Shown here piece by piece: positions 8,444 to 18,775 of a DNA stretch of 64,000 bases. Both the position numbers and the translations under genes were made by a program. Location of the stretch: the NCBI RefSeq assembly GCF_002245695.1, contig NZ_NOII01000011.1:1-64000 (forward strand), given 5' to 3'. Numbering within the stretch: the first letter of the stretch is position 1; every line of letters starts with the position of its first letter. Under the pieces are notes generated by a model. The model had not been told where the DNA came from. It saw nothing but the letters and a program-made list of their open reading frames with translations, and searched no databases. Origin of the DNA: Fictibacillus aquaticus. Lineage in GTDB: Bacteria; Bacillota; Bacilli; Bacillales; Fictibacillaceae.

Positions 8444-9235
8444 TTAACCTCCCTGCACGATGAGCTGGCGTTTTGCCAGGCTCCACATAAAATAGATCGG
8501 CACGAGCAGGACAAGCGACCAGGCAGCCTGTGTAATTAAGGCTTCTACCACTGCTCCGCCCTTAAAGCCTTCCGTGAAAATCATGCTCGGAATGTAGCTG
8601 ATCCCTTGGAAAGGCAGATAGCCCATAATCTCCTGAGCCCATCCCGGATAAAAGCTGATTGGCAGGATCAGTCCAGAAAACAAATCAATAACCACACGCT
8701 TAGCGCGGATGAGCCCGTCATTGTTAAATAGAAAGAATGTCGCGATTCCAGCAAGCAAGTTGATTTGTGTATTGATAATAAAACTGAACACAAGAGACAG
8801 GAAGAAATAGCCCCATGTTGCGGCGCCTGCCGAAAGATCGACGGGGAACGCCAGATAAACGATGACCATCCCAGGAACCGAGAAGAACAGCAGGCGGAAG
8901 ATGCCCTCGCCTAGCCCCTGCATCATTTTCATATTTAAATAGTTATAAGGCCGGATCATCTCGATCGCCACTTTGCCATCTTTGATCTCAAGAGCTATCT
9001 CGCGGTCGATATTGTTAAAGTAAAAAGCGCGAGCCATCCAGGCGACAGCAATGTACGTTGTCATCTGTGTGATGGACAAGCCCTGCACAGACTCTTTTCC
9101 GCCGTATATCGCGCTCCACAAAAAGTAATACGCTCCGATATTGATGCTGTAGATGAGGATTCCGCTGTAATAGTTCGTCCGGTAAGCCAGCATCATAAGA
9201 AACCGGATTCGGATCATCTCCAAATACTTACCCAT
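8444..9235 (-). CDS. ABC-2 type exporter permease, subunit 1
   Basis: A 263-residue membrane protein with about six hydrophobic segments. It pairs with the neighbouring permease. The start at 9235 overlaps the end of the ATPase gene by 8 nt, so translation is probably coupled; the longer in-frame ORF to 9295 would overlap the ATPase by 68 nt. The region DREIALEIKDGKVAIEMIRP resembles the cytoplasmic coupling segment seen in this family. Substrate not predictable. Confidence 0.87.
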   Translation of the reverse strand: MGKYLEMIRIRFLMMLAYRTNYYSGILIYSINIGAYYFLWSAIYGGKESVQGLSITQMTTYIAVAWMARAFYFNNIDREIALEIKDGKVAIEMIRPYNYLNMKMMQGLGEGIFRLLFFSVPGMVIVYLAFPVDLSAGAATWGYFFLSLVFSFIINTQINLLAGIATFFLFNNDGLIRAKRVVIDLFSGLILPISFYPGWAQEIMGYLPFQGISYIPSMIFTEGFKGGAVVEALITQAAWSLVLLVPIYFMWSLAKRQLIVQGG

Positions 9236-10244
9236 GACGGACAGCACCTTCTTCATAAATGTTACGGATGATTTCTTCTGTCGTAATCTCAACAACCTTC
9301 ATATCGATGATCTTTTTGCTCGAAGCAACTTTCCCGATCACTTCAGAAATCATATTTTCATCGTTGTCTACTCCAGCAAGCCAAATCGCTTCATTGTCTC
9401 CCTGCTCCCAGACGACGAGTGTACCCTCTGTCAGCTGCTGCAGCTCTTCCAGTTTCGCTCCTTCTGTGAAAGTAAACTGAATCTGTTTGCCTTCTCCCCA
9501 GTTCTCGCGAAGTTCTCTTAGAGCACCGTCATAGATGATTTTGCCCTCGTCGAGCATGATGACACGCTCGCACAGCGCCTCGATATCAGAAAGGTCATGT
9601 GTTGTCAGCAAGATGGTCGTGCCATACTTTTCATTGATTTTCTTTAAAAAATCTCGGATCTTGAGCTTTACAAGCACATCAAGACCGATAGTCGGCTCAT
9701 CTAAAAACAGAAGCGGCGGGTTGTGGATCAGTGCGGCTGCCAGTTCGCAGCGCATTCGCTGCCCTAAAGAAAGTTTTCGGACTGGCTGATCGAGAAGATG
9801 CCTGATATCCAGTGTGTCGATGACATCCTTCATATGAGATTCGTAAAATTCATCAGGAACGTTGTACACCTTTTTCAGCAGACGGAAGGATTCCTGCACG
9901 GCAATGTCCCACCAAAGCTGTGACCGCTGGCCGAAGACTACACCGATCGAGCGCACGAATTTTTCCCGTTCTTTGTGAGGATTCATATTATTTACACGTA
10001 CAGTACCTGCTGTCGGTGTGAGAATTCCGGTCAGCATTTTGATTGTTGTTGATTTCCCTGCTCCGTTTTCACCGATATAGCCAACCATCTCCCCTTTATG
10101 GATGGAAAACTCAATATCGTTTACCGCTGTTTTCAGCGTATAGTTTCTTGTAAATAAGTCACGAAATGCTCCTTTTAATCCAGATCGGCTCGAATGCGAC
10201 TTAAATTCTTTCCGCAAATTCTTTACATATATAATAGGTTCCAT
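9228..10244 (-). CDS. ABC exporter ATPase (DUF990/ABC-2 associated)
   Basis: A 338-residue ATPase with Walker A GENGAGKST, the Q-loop region VVFGQRSQLWWD, an ABC signature LSLGQRMRCEL, Walker B LLFLDEPTIGLD and the H-loop TTHDLSD. The FGQRSQLWWD segment is characteristic of the ATPase group that pairs with DUF990 permeases. The C-terminal ~90 residues form an accessory domain seen in this group. It is the first gene of the exporter operon and divergent from hemL. Confidence 0.92.
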   Translation of the reverse strand: MEPIIYVKNLRKEFKSHSSRSGLKGAFRDLFTRNYTLKTAVNDIEFSIHKGEMVGYIGENGAGKSTTIKMLTGILTPTAGTVRVNNMNPHKEREKFVRSIGVVFGQRSQLWWDIAVQESFRLLKKVYNVPDEFYESHMKDVIDTLDIRHLLDQPVRKLSLGQRMRCELAAALIHNPPLLFLDEPTIGLDVLVKLKIRDFLKKINEKYGTTILLTTHDLSDIEALCERVIMLDEGKIIYDGALRELRENWGEGKQIQFTFTEGAKLEELQQLTEGTLVVWEQGDNEAIWLAGVDNDENMISEVIGKVASSKKIIDMKVVEITTEEIIRNIYEEGAVRHG

Positions 10245-10393
10245 TGTTATCCCTCCAATAATTCCACACCATAGTTTATCCCATACCTTGAGCTAAACTC
10301 AAACAACTGAGCTTGCCCGGCTGTTTCAGTCCCTCATTCCCCGCTGTTTCTGCTACAATGGGACGAGAATGAATTTGAAGGAGGACGTACAGC

Positions 10394-11686
10394 ATGAATC
10401 GTACATCATCAGAAGCGCTTTATGAAGAAGCGCTGAAACATATAGTCGGCGGCGTGAACAGCCCTTCCCGCTCTTATAAAGCTGTTGGCGGCGGAGCACC
10501 AACATTTATGAAAAAAGCAAAAGGCGCTTATTTCTGGGACGAGGACGGCAACCAGTACATCGATTATCTGGCAGCTTATGGGCCAATAATCACCGGCCAC
10601 GCACACCCGCACATTACAAAAGCGATCACCGAAGCTGCTGAAAACGGTCTTTTATACGGAACGCCGACCGCACTTGAGGTAAAGTTTGCTAAGATGCTTA
10701 AAGAAGCGATGCCAGCAATGGATAAAGTTCGTTTCGTCAACTCAGGGACAGAGGCTGTAATGACCACGATCCGTGTGGCACGCGCATATACAGGCCGCGA
10801 TAAAATCATCAAGTTTGCAGGATGCTATCATGGCCACTCTGACCTTGTTCTCGTTGCCGCCGGTTCTGGACCATCAACTCTTGGGACTCCTGACTCTGCA
10901 GGCGTGCCAAAAAGCATCGCGCAGGAAGTGATCACCGTTCCTTTCAACGATATAGAAGCGTACCGATCCGCTATGGAAAAATGGGGCAGCGAGATCGCGG
11001 CTGTTCTTGTTGAGCCGATCGTTGGCAACTTCGGCATAGTTGAACCGGCAGAAGGTTTCCTTCAAGCCGTTAACGAGATCACACACTCGCATGGGGCTCT
11101 TGTTATTTATGATGAAGTGATCACTGCTTTCCGATTTATGTATGGCGGTGCTCAGGATTATTTAGATATAAAGCCTGATATGACGGCTTTGGGAAAAATT
11201 ATTGGCGGCGGCTTGCCGATCGGCGCTTACGGCGGACGCATTGAAATCATGGAAAAAGTAGCTCCCCTCGGTCCTGCTTATCAGGCTGGAACGATGGCGG
11301 GCAACCCGGCTTCCATTTCTGCAGGCATCGCCTGTCTTGAAGTGCTGCAGCAAGAAGGTGTATATGAAGAGATGGACCGTCTTGGAGCGATGCTCGAAGC
11401 TGGCTTACTTGAGCAGGCTGAAAAGCACAACGCCACAGTCAGCATCAACCGCTTAAAAGGAGCGCTGACACTTTATTTCACTGACGAAAAGGTCGTCAAT
11501 TACGAGCAGGCTGAGAATACGGACGGCGAAGTTTTCGGCCGCTATTTTATGGCGATGCTCGAAGAAGGCATTAACCTTGCACCTTCTAAATATGAAGCGA
11601 TGTTCCTCACGACTGAACACACAGAGGAAGACGTGAAGAAAACGATTGAAGCCGCAGGACGTGCTTTTAAGAAAATTACAAACTAA
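10394..11686 (+). CDS. hemL: glutamate-1-semialdehyde 2,1-aminomutase
   Basis: A 430-residue PLP enzyme that converts glutamate-1-semialdehyde to 5-aminolevulinate in the C5 haem pathway. The PLP lysine is in [18 protein letters not shown]. Family motifs [20 protein letters not shown] and [10 protein letters not shown] are present. Its location next to ygaE matches B. subtilis gsaB, the second hemL paralogue, so it is probably an additional copy rather than the one in the hem operon. GGAGG lies 9 nt upstream of the ATG. It is followed by its own terminator. Confidence 0.96.
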   Translation: MNRTSSEALYEEALKHIVGGVNSPSRSYKAVGGGAPTFMKKAKGAYFWDEDGNQYIDYLAAYGPIITGHAHPHITKAITEAAENGLLYGTPTALEVKFAKMLKEAMPAMDKVRFVNSGTEAVMTTIRVARAYTGRDKIIKFAGCYHGHSDLVLVAAGSGPSTLGTPDSAGVPKSIAQEVITVPFNDIEAYRSAMEKWGSEIAAVLVEPIVGNFGIVEPAEGFLQAVNEITHSHGALVIYDEVITAFRFMYGGAQDYLDIKPDMTALGKIIGGGLPIGAYGGRIEIMEKVAPLGPAYQAGTMAGNPASISAGIACLEVLQQEGVYEEMDRLGAMLEAGLLEQAEKHNATVSINRLKGALTLYFTDEKVVNYEQAENTDGEVFGRYFMAMLEEGINLAPSKYEAMFLTTEHTEEDVKKTIEAAGRAFKKITN

Positions 11687-11696
11687 CAGCGTAAAG

Positions 11697-11735
11697 AAAG
11701 AGCGGACTCCCTGTTTAGTGGAGCCCGCTCTTTTT
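11697..11735 (+). terminator. hemL terminator
   Basis: Stem AAAGAGCGG-CTCC / GGAG-CCGCTCTTT with one A/C mismatch, ending in T5. Confidence 0.85.
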
Positions 11736-11798
11736 ACTTGTATAGAAAATGGGAATACTATCTTTGAAACTAATGTGCTGCCAGTGCGTAAGATGTAC

Positions 11799-11827
11799 TT
11801 GATAATTACTCAGAAACATTGTATAGT
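11799..11827 (+). promoter_or_regulatory. ygaE promoter (sigma-A type)
   Basis: TTGATA (11799-11804), a 17-nt spacer and TATAGT (11822-11827). A ~65-nt leader follows, then GAAGGGG before the ygaE start. Confidence 0.65.
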
Positions 11828-11900
11828 GTTTCAGTTATAAAATGCTTTAAGCACAATATAGCTTAAAGTAATAACTAATAGAAGGGGTTTAGTAAATCTA

Positions 11901-12977
11901 ATGAAACTTGGCGCCCGCATGATAAAAACGGGCTTAGCGATTACTTTAGCGATTTATTTAGCACTTTTTCTTGATTTGAGCGGTCCGGTTTACGCTGCCA
12001 TCGCAGCCACTTTTGCGATTCAGCCATCCATCTACCGTTCGTTCCAGACCATTCTTGAGCAAATCCAAGGTAACTTGGTAGGAGCAGCTTTTGCTATTAT
12101 TTTCGTGCTTTTATTTGGCACAAATCCTTTTGTTGTCGGCTTTGTTGTTATATTGGTCATTGCCGCTAACTTAAAGTTGAAAATTGAATCTACTATTCCG
12201 CTTGCCATCGTAACGGTTATCGTTATTATGGAGAGCCAGTCAGCGAACTTCATTACATTTGCATTCGAACGCTTTATGCTTGTCATGCTCGGTGTCATAT
12301 CTGCATTCATCGTCAATCTTGTCTTTATGCCGCCAAAGTACGAAGCAAAGCTATTTTATAAAATCTCTACCCATACCGATGAAATTATCAAGTGGATGCG
12401 TATGCTGACGCGCCACGCTTCAGAGCATACTGTCTTGAAAGAGGAAGTCGAGCGGCTGAAAGAAAGCAGCATTAAGATGAATCAGTTCTATCTCTTCTAT
12501 AAAGAAGAGCGCACGTACTTTAAACGAAATCACTATACAAAGGGACGCAAGCTCGTTCTATACCGGCAGATGATTTCGACGACTAATAAAGCGCGTGAGC
12601 TGTTAAAGAGTTTGCACCGCCACGAGAACGAGCTTTATCTGATGCCTGAAGATCTTCAAGAGCTTGTGCAGGTGCAGCTGGACTGCCTGACAAACTATCA
12701 CGAACAGATTTTGTTAAAATATACAGATAAAATCCGAGCCGATCACTGTGTAGGAATGGTCGATGAGATTTGCGAAAGCAAGCAGTCTGTCATGAATTCG
12801 TTTCTTGGCTATTACAAGCCTGATGGCGAATTGAACGACCAATGGCTCCATCTGTTCCCAGTTTTCGCTCTCATTATCGATTACAGCGACCACTTAAGCC
12901 ACTTGAACCGGCTTATTGAAAGCTACAAAAATCATCATACGGATGATGAAAATATAGAACTTCTGCAAAATCAATAA
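11901..12977 (+). CDS. ygaE: aromatic acid exporter family protein YgaE
   Basis: A 358-residue protein of the ArAE/FUSC exporter type. About five hydrophobic helices occupy residues 8-140 and a long hydrophilic, helical cytoplasmic domain follows (about 150-358). The family is linked to efflux of aromatic carboxylic acids, but the substrate here is unproven. It lies next to hemL, as in B. subtilis. The start matches the RBS; the gene is monocistronic between its own promoter and a bidirectional terminator. Confidence 0.88.
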   Translation: MKLGARMIKTGLAITLAIYLALFLDLSGPVYAAIAATFAIQPSIYRSFQTILEQIQGNLVGAAFAIIFVLLFGTNPFVVGFVVILVIAANLKLKIESTIPLAIVTVIVIMESQSANFITFAFERFMLVMLGVISAFIVNLVFMPPKYEAKLFYKISTHTDEIIKWMRMLTRHASEHTVLKEEVERLKESSIKMNQFYLFYKEERTYFKRNHYTKGRKLVLYRQMISTTNKARELLKSLHRHENELYLMPEDLQELVQVQLDCLTNYHEQILLKYTDKIRADHCVGMVDEICESKQSVMNSFLGYYKPDGELNDQWLHLFPVFALIIDYSDHLSHLNRLIESYKNHHTDDENIELLQNQ

Positions 12978-13017
12978 AAAATTTGACTGACGCCTTTTCA
13001 AACTTTACTATCCTATA

Positions 13018-13058
13018 AAAAAGGGACAACTGACCGCTACAGGCCAGTTGTCCTTTTT
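13018..13058. terminator. bidirectional terminator between ygaE and the peptide ABC operon
   Basis: A 14-nt stem AAAAGGGACAACTG / CAGTTGTCCTTTTT with a 12-nt loop. Confidence 0.88.
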
Positions 13059-13060
13059 CT

Positions 13061-13972
13061 TTAGTTCTTCATTCTTGGATCGAGTGCATCACGCAGCCCG
13101 TCGCCCATAAGGTTAAAGCCGAGAACGGTCAGCATGATGGCGAGGCCCGGGAACAGTACCGTCCATGGCGCATCAATAATATAGTTTCGTGAATCAGCAA
13201 GCATCTTGCCCCATTCCGGAGTTGGAGCCTGTGCCCCTAATCCTAAGAAACCTAATGCCGCCGCTTCAATGATCGCTGTTGCGACAGCAAGTGTTCCTGA
13301 AACGATGATCGGTGCAAGACTGTTTGGAAGAATATGATGCAGCAAGATACGAGAGTCTTTCATACCAATCGCTTTCGCTGCTGTAATGTATTCTTCCTCT
13401 TTTACCGAAAGCACTCGTGATCTCAGAAGACGTCCGAACGTTGGAACGTTAATGATCGCAATCGCGATAAGAGCGTTTCTCAGCGACGGTCCAAGTACAG
13501 ATACAACCGCGATCGCGAGCAGGATGCTCGGGAAAGCGAGCAGGATATCAAAGATACGGGAAATGACAGCATCCACCCATCTACCGTAATAGCCGGCAAT
13601 GATTCCCAGGGCAGAACCGACGATAATAGAGCCTGCCACTGATAAAGTTCCAACCCATAAGGAAATTCTTGCTCCATAGATGATACGGGTCAAAATATCA
13701 CGCCCGAATTCATCAGTGCCAAACCAGTGCTCAGCTGAAGGTGCAAGGTTCTTATTTCTCAGGTTGGTAGCATCATATTCATATGGTGCTATGAGGTCAG
13801 CAAAGATGGCGAGCAAGATAAAAAACGAGACGATGGAAAGACCAACGATGGCCAGTTTGTTTTTGCGGAAGCTCCTCCATGCCTCTTTCCAGGGAGAGAC
13901 CGCTTTTTCCTCTGCCGGACGCGCCATTTCTGGCGGCAAAACCGGCGGGGTGTTGTGCAATGCTTCTGCCAT
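13061..13972 (-). CDS. oligopeptide ABC transporter permease (AppC/DppC type)
   Basis: A 303-residue inner-membrane permease of the peptide/nickel importer class. It has a soluble N-terminal region, the OppC_N motif (WRSFRKNKLAIVGL), five further helices and the EAA loop EYITAAKAIGMKDSRILLHHILPN. It is the last gene of a five-gene operon in the order D-F-A-B-C, which is that of B. subtilis app. It partners with the permease 12 nt upstream. Confidence 0.92.
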   Translation of the reverse strand: MAEALHNTPPVLPPEMARPAEEKAVSPWKEAWRSFRKNKLAIVGLSIVSFFILLAIFADLIAPYEYDATNLRNKNLAPSAEHWFGTDEFGRDILTRIIYGARISLWVGTLSVAGSIIVGSALGIIAGYYGRWVDAVISRIFDILLAFPSILLAIAVVSVLGPSLRNALIAIAIINVPTFGRLLRSRVLSVKEEEYITAAKAIGMKDSRILLHHILPNSLAPIIVSGTLAVATAIIEAAALGFLGLGAQAPTPEWGKMLADSRNYIIDAPWTVLFPGLAIMLTVLGFNLMGDGLRDALDPRMKN

Positions 13973-13984
13973 GTTACATCCCTC

Positions 13985-14989
13985 CTACTTATACTTGATT
14001 CTTGGATCAATCGCTGCATACAGCAAATCGACCAATAAGTTAATGAGTACGAAAATAAACGCAACAATTAAGATACCTGATTGAATGACCGGATAATCTC
14101 GTGATGAAATCGCTTCGTAAATGTACGTTCCAATACCCGGCCAGCCAAAGATCGTTTCGGTCAGGATCGCTCCTCCAAGGAGCAAACCGATTTGAAGACC
14201 GATTACCGTTACTACTGGAATGAGTGCGTTTTTCAAAGAATGCTTGTAAACGACCCAGAACATTTTCATCCCTTTAGCTCGCGCTGTACGGATGTAATCG
14301 GAACGCATCACTTCCAGCATAGAAGAACGGGTCATACGTGCGATGATGGCCATCGGAATCGTTCCTAGAGCAAACCCCGGAAGGATTAAATGCTTGATCA
14401 CTTCGATGAATTGATCAATTCGGCCATGCATTAATGTATCGATCAAGTACAGATGCGTGATCGGATCCACAGCATCCCGGATATTATCGCGTCCGGTCGT
14501 CGGCAATAGATCCCACTGAATGGCAACGATATATTGTTCCATCAAGCCAAGCCAGAAGATCGGCATCGAAACACCGATTAGGGCAAGGACCATCGCACAA
14601 TAGTCGAACCATGAATTTTGGAACCAGGCTGAGATGATTCCAGCGTTTATCCCGATCACTACGGCAATGAGCATTGCGGCAAGCGACAATTCAATCGTTG
14701 CTGCGAGATAAGGCCAGATTTCTTCAGAGATCGGAGTATTTGTTTTTAATGAAACACCGAGATCCCCTTTAAACAATCCAGAAAAATAGGACCAGAACTG
14801 TGTGTACCATGGCTGGTCGAGACCCAGCTCTTTCGTCAAAGCTGCTACTGCCCTCTCTGTCGCCTGCTGGCCAAGAATGAGCTGCGCAGGGTTCCCTGGG
14901 ATCGCGCGGATCATCATAAATACGATAAAGATCATTCCAAGAAGGACGGGAACTAATGATGTTAATCTTCTAATGGTATACGCAAACAT
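13985..14989 (-). CDS. oligopeptide ABC transporter permease (AppB/DppB type)
   Basis: A 334-residue permease with the DppB N-terminus (YTIRRLTSLVPVLLG...), six helices and the EAA-loop DYIRTARAKGMKMFWVVYKHSLKNALIP. The start at 14989 (ATG) is chosen: GAGAGG lies 8 nt upstream, whereas the in-frame GTG at 14998 overlaps that site. An intercistronic hairpin separates it from the binding-protein gene, so its mRNA is probably less abundant than that of the binding protein. Confidence 0.92.
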   Translation of the reverse strand: MFAYTIRRLTSLVPVLLGMIFIVFMMIRAIPGNPAQLILGQQATERAVAALTKELGLDQPWYTQFWSYFSGLFKGDLGVSLKTNTPISEEIWPYLAATIELSLAAMLIAVVIGINAGIISAWFQNSWFDYCAMVLALIGVSMPIFWLGLMEQYIVAIQWDLLPTTGRDNIRDAVDPITHLYLIDTLMHGRIDQFIEVIKHLILPGFALGTIPMAIIARMTRSSMLEVMRSDYIRTARAKGMKMFWVVYKHSLKNALIPVVTVIGLQIGLLLGGAILTETIFGWPGIGTYIYEAISSRDYPVIQSGILIVAFIFVLINLLVDLLYAAIDPRIKYK

Positions 14990-15030
14990 TCTCTTCACCT
15001 CTCTTAAGGCATATCGGCTTCTTCAGCCAT

Positions 15031-15065
15031 AAAAAGAGGGAGTATGCGGAAATCCCCATACTCCC
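15031..15065 (-). terminator. intercistronic attenuator after the peptide-binding protein gene
   Basis: The minus strand has GGGAGTATG / CATACTCCC (9 bp, 10-nt loop) followed by TCTTTTT. It lies inside the operon, between the binding-protein and permease genes, as seen where extra binding protein is made per transporter. Confidence 0.8.
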
Positions 15066-15078
15066 GATTGTACTGCGA

Positions 15079-16659
15079 TTAGTCGATGGAAACGTCTACA
15101 AATGACTGAGATCCAGTCGGATGCGGTACGAATCCTTTAACTGAGCTAGCACCAACTAGCTGTGGCTTAGAGTGTACAAGAGGAACCCATGGTGCATCTT
15201 CGTGAATGATTTCCTGTGCTTTTTTGTAAAGCTCGTTACGCTCATCTTCGTTAGAAAGCTGCTGTGCTTCAATTAGAAGCTTGTGAACTTCTTCGTTCTT
15301 GTAGCGTGAATAGTTGTTTGAACCGATTGTGTCCTTGTCAAGAAGAGTGTAAAGGAAGTTGTCAGCATCTCCGTTGTCGCCCGTCCATCCAAGCATGAAC
15401 GTAGGTGCTTCACCAGCCTGAACCTTCTCCAAGTATGCGCCCCACTCAAACGTTACGATTTTCGCTTCGATTCCAACTTGCTTTAGAGACGCCTGAATAG
15501 CTTCTCCGACTTTCTGGCCGTCAGGCATGTATGGACGTGCTACAGGCATAGCCCATAGATCCATCTTGAATCCTTTTTCGTAGCCAGCTGCTTTTAATAG
15601 TTCTTTTGCTTTGTCTACATTGTACTCATAGTCTTGAACTGAATCGTTGTATCCGCTGATTGAAGGAGGCATCGGGTTCTTTGCAGGCTCTGCTGTGCCA
15701 GCATAGAAGTTGTCGATGATTTCCTGCTTGTTGATCAAGTGGCTGATTGCCTGACGCACTTCTTTCTTGTCGAAAGGAGCTTTTTCTGTATTAAATCCGA
15801 AGTATCCAACGTTCATTGAAGGACGCTCGAATACTTGAAGCTTGTTGTTTTCTTTTACTTTTGCTAGATCACTAGGGTTCAATCCGTCCATAAGGTCGAT
15901 CTCACCCTTTGTTACTGCGTTAAGACGAGCTGCATTATCCTTGATTACTTTGAACTTCACGCCGCCAAGCTTCGGAAGTCCTTTTTTCCAGTAGTCTTCA
16001 TTCGCAACTACTTCAATCGTGTCGTTTGGCTTCCAAGATTTGAACTTGAAAGGTCCAGTTCCTACTGGCTGCTTCGCGAACTTTTCGCCATCTTTAAACG
16101 CTTTCGGGCTACCGATCGCAAATGGGCTCATCGCGATGTTCTTAAGGAATGGTGCTTGCGGGCGAGTCAATGTGAACTCAACTGTATTCTTATCAACTGC
16201 TTTAACTTCTTTAATTACGTGTCCTTCGTCACCTTCGAAACCGCCGAACATGGAAGGATAGTAAGCGTATTTCGCTTCATCCTTGCTTGAAGACCAGCGC
16301 TTGAAATTTTCAACAACTGCATCAGCATTAAAGTCTGTGCCGTCATGGAACTTAACGTCTTCTTCAAGGTAGAACGTGTACTTTAAGCCGTCATCAGAAA
16401 TATCCCATTTCTTTGCAAGACCTGCTTCGATTTCTGTATTATCCTTGCCGTATTGTACAAGGTTTTCAAAGATTTGTTCTGTTACGATGAAAGATTCTCC
16501 ATCAGTTACAACAGCCGGATCAAGGGCTACAGAGTCCCCGCCGCGTCCGTAAATCATTGTTTTGCCTTTCTTGCTGTCTCCGCCTTCAGATGAACATCCA
16601 GCTAGTCCAACAGAAAGAGCAAGCAAGCAAGCGAAAATCAATAATAGACTTTTCTTCAT
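15079..16659 (-). CDS. peptide-binding lipoprotein of the ABC importer (AppA type)
   Basis: A 526-residue lipoprotein of solute-binding family 5. Signal peptide MKKSLLLIFACLL with lipobox LAGC (mature Cys about residue 22) predicts anchoring on the outer face of the membrane. The body has the family-5 features (KYTFYLEEDVKFHDGT, PVGTGPFKFKSW, RQAISHLINKQ). The start at 16659 is chosen for the signal peptide and a GGGGGAAAG site; the longer in-frame ORF overlaps the upstream gene. It delivers di- or oligopeptides to the permeases encoded next. Confidence 0.93.
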   Translation of the reverse strand: MKKSLLLIFACLLALSVGLAGCSSEGGDSKKGKTMIYGRGGDSVALDPAVVTDGESFIVTEQIFENLVQYGKDNTEIEAGLAKKWDISDDGLKYTFYLEEDVKFHDGTDFNADAVVENFKRWSSSKDEAKYAYYPSMFGGFEGDEGHVIKEVKAVDKNTVEFTLTRPQAPFLKNIAMSPFAIGSPKAFKDGEKFAKQPVGTGPFKFKSWKPNDTIEVVANEDYWKKGLPKLGGVKFKVIKDNAARLNAVTKGEIDLMDGLNPSDLAKVKENNKLQVFERPSMNVGYFGFNTEKAPFDKKEVRQAISHLINKQEIIDNFYAGTAEPAKNPMPPSISGYNDSVQDYEYNVDKAKELLKAAGYEKGFKMDLWAMPVARPYMPDGQKVGEAIQASLKQVGIEAKIVTFEWGAYLEKVQAGEAPTFMLGWTGDNGDADNFLYTLLDKDTIGSNNYSRYKNEEVHKLLIEAQQLSNEDERNELYKKAQEIIHEDAPWVPLVHSKPQLVGASSVKGFVPHPTGSQSFVDVSID

Positions 16660-16720
16660 CTTCTTTCCCCCTGTTTCTCGTTTTTTGTGTGAATCGCCTT
16701 TTTGTATATGTACGAGCTCG

Positions 16721-17689
16721 TCACTCATATAAGTGACAGGCAACGTAGTGGCCTGGCTTAGCTTCCTGCAGTACAGGTTTTACAGTTGCGCACGTATCAA
16801 ACGCCTGCGGGCACCTCGTATGGAACGGGCAGCCTTTCGGAGGATTGGACGGGCTCGGCACATCACCCTGAAGGATGACGCGATCTTTTTTATGCTCAAC
16901 ATCAGGAATCGGAACTGCTGATAATAGCGCCTGAGTGTAAGGGTGCATCGGCTCATCATAAAGCTCTTCACTGTCAGCGAGTTCTACAATATTGCCCAGA
17001 TACATAACCCCGACACGGTCGCTGATATGGCGAACCACCCCAAGATCGTGTGCGATAAAGAGATAGGTTAAGTCAAACTCTTTCTGCAGATCCTGCAGCA
17101 GGTTCAGCACCTGAGACTGAATGGATACATCCAGTGCAGATACAGGCTCGTCCGCTATAATCAGCTTCGGATTCACCGCAAGTGCACGGGCGATGCCGAT
17201 ACGCTGGCGCTGGCCTCCGCTAAACTGGTGCGGATAGCGTTTAGCATGCCAGCTGTTTAGTCCCACCACTTCGAGCAGCTCTTTCACGCGACGCTTGCGC
17301 TCTGCCTTATCCTTTACGCCATGTACGATCAAAGGCTCTTCAAGAATTTTCTCGACTGTATGACGAGGGTTCAGCGAGGCAAAAGGATCTTGAAACACCA
17401 TCTGCATCTCTCGCCGCATTTTGCGCATTTCACCTGTGGAAAGCTCTGTAATGTCCTGCCCTTCGAAATAAATCTTGCCGTCACTAGGCTCTAACAGCCT
17501 TAGCAGCATGCGTCCTGTTGTTGACTTGCCGCAGCCGCTCTCGCCTACGAGTCCCAGCGTCTCACCTTTATTTATGAAGAAGGATACACCGTCTACTGCC
17601 TTTACGGCACCAACCTGCTTGCCTAGCAGTCCGCCTTTTATCGGAAAGTGCTTTTTTAAATTTTCTACTTTAACCAATGGCTGTGTCAT
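16721..17689 (-). CDS. oligopeptide ABC transporter ATPase (AppF/OppF type)
   Basis: A 322-residue ATPase with Walker [12 protein letters not shown], signature [15 protein letters not shown], Walker [13 protein letters not shown], the H-loop and a C-terminal oligo_HPY domain with the Cys cluster [14 protein letters not shown], which in relatives binds Fe-S. The start at 17689 (AAAGGAG 9 nt upstream) overlaps the end of the partner ATPase gene by 20 nt, implying coupled translation. Confidence 0.93.
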   Translation of the reverse strand: MTQPLVKVENLKKHFPIKGGLLGKQVGAVKAVDGVSFFINKGETLGLVGESGCGKSTTGRMLLRLLEPSDGKIYFEGQDITELSTGEMRKMRREMQMVFQDPFASLNPRHTVEKILEEPLIVHGVKDKAERKRRVKELLEVVGLNSWHAKRYPHQFSGGQRQRIGIARALAVNPKLIIADEPVSALDVSIQSQVLNLLQDLQKEFDLTYLFIAHDLGVVRHISDRVGVMYLGNIVELADSEELYDEPMHPYTQALLSAVPIPDVEHKKDRVILQGDVPSPSNPPKGCPFHTRCPQAFDTCATVKPVLQEAKPGHYVACHLYE

Positions 17690-18674
17690 TCGCTGCAGCT
17701 CCTTTCCCATCCTCATACAGCCAGCATCTGACCTGCTGGCCATTATCGAACGATTTCAGAGCAGGCGTTTCTTCCAGACACTGAGCCATCGCATGCGCAC
17801 AGCGCGGGGCAAAATGGCAGCCTTGCTGAATAGAGCCTGGCTTCGGTACATTTCCTGGAATAGAGTATAGGCGTTCCTTTTTCTCTCTCATATCCGGGAC
17901 AGACTGTATCAAACCAACTGTGTATGGGTGCTTAGGATTCTGGAAGATCGTCTTCACGTCGCCCTCTTCCACAATCTTTCCGGCATACATAACTACAATG
18001 CGTTCACACATTTCAGCAACAACGCCTAAATCATGTGTGATCATCATGATGGCCGTGTCTGTTTCTTTGTTTAATTTTTTCATTAATTCAAGGATCTGAG
18101 CCTGAATCGTTACATCAAGAGCCGTAGTAGGCTCGTCCGCAATGAGCAAGGTAGGATCGCATATCATCGCCATGGCGATCATAACGCGCTGCCTCATTCC
18201 GCCAGAAAGCTGGTGCGGATATTCTTTAACCAGTTCTTCAGCACGCGGGAGGCCGACTAGCTTAAGCATCTCGACAGCTCTAGCCATCGCCTGCTTTTTG
18301 TTCCATTTCCTATGTATCCGAAGCGATTCTGTCAGCTGTTCTCCGATTGTAAAAACCGGATTCAAGCTCGTCATCGGCTCCTGAAAGATCATCGCGATTT
18401 CATTACCGCGAATTTGCCGCATTCTCTTCTCGGATGCGGAAGCAAGATTTTCCCCTTTAAAAAGGATTTCTCCTTTTACTCTGCCGTTTGGGGATGGCAC
18501 AAGTCCCATGACTGACAATGACGTAACACTTTTGCCGCAGCCTGATTCGCCTACGATCCCGAGTACCTCGCCTGGGTTTACGTGAAAGTCGATTCCGCTG
18601 ACAACTGGAATTTCTCCGTCATCCGTCATGAAAGAAGTATGTAATTGTTTCACTTCAATCACTGGACTGCCCAT
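17670..18674 (-). CDS. oligopeptide ABC transporter ATPase (AppD/OppD type)
   Basis: A 334-residue ATPase and first gene of the operon. Walker [12 protein letters not shown], signature [15 protein letters not shown], Walker [13 protein letters not shown], and the C-terminal HPY region [14 protein letters not shown]. It forms the heterodimeric ATPase with the next gene product to power peptide import. A promoter and a 14/15 CodY box lie directly upstream, so repression in nutrient-rich growth is likely. Confidence 0.93.
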   Translation of the reverse strand: MGSPVIEVKQLHTSFMTDDGEIPVVSGIDFHVNPGEVLGIVGESGCGKSVTSLSVMGLVPSPNGRVKGEILFKGENLASASEKRMRQIRGNEIAMIFQEPMTSLNPVFTIGEQLTESLRIHRKWNKKQAMARAVEMLKLVGLPRAEELVKEYPHQLSGGMRQRVMIAMAMICDPTLLIADEPTTALDVTIQAQILELMKKLNKETDTAIMMITHDLGVVAEMCERIVVMYAGKIVEEGDVKTIFQNPKHPYTVGLIQSVPDMREKKERLYSIPGNVPKPGSIQQGCHFAPRCAHAMAQCLEETPALKSFDNGQQVRCWLYEDGKGAAANDTAIG

Positions 18675-18726
18675 GATCTCACCCCTTTCTCATGTTGTTT
18701 GTCCCTAACTGACTAAATCTTATTGA

Positions 18727-18755
18727 ATTATGACATTTATCTGACAATTTGACAA
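18727..18755 (-). promoter_or_regulatory. promoter of the peptide ABC operon
   Basis: The minus strand has TTGTCA (18755-18750), a 17-nt spacer and CATAAT (18732-18727), ~50 bp upstream of the first ATPase gene. Confidence 0.65.
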
Positions 18756-18760
18756 TAAAA

Positions 18761-18775
18761 AAATTTCAGAAAATT
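18761..18775. promoter_or_regulatory. CodY box upstream of the peptide ABC operon
   Basis: AAATTTCAGAAAATT matches the CodY consensus AATTTTCWGAAAATT at 14 of 15 positions. It ends 6 bp upstream of the -35 hexamer. CodY repression of peptide-transport operons (app, dpp) is established in B. subtilis. Confidence 0.75.
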
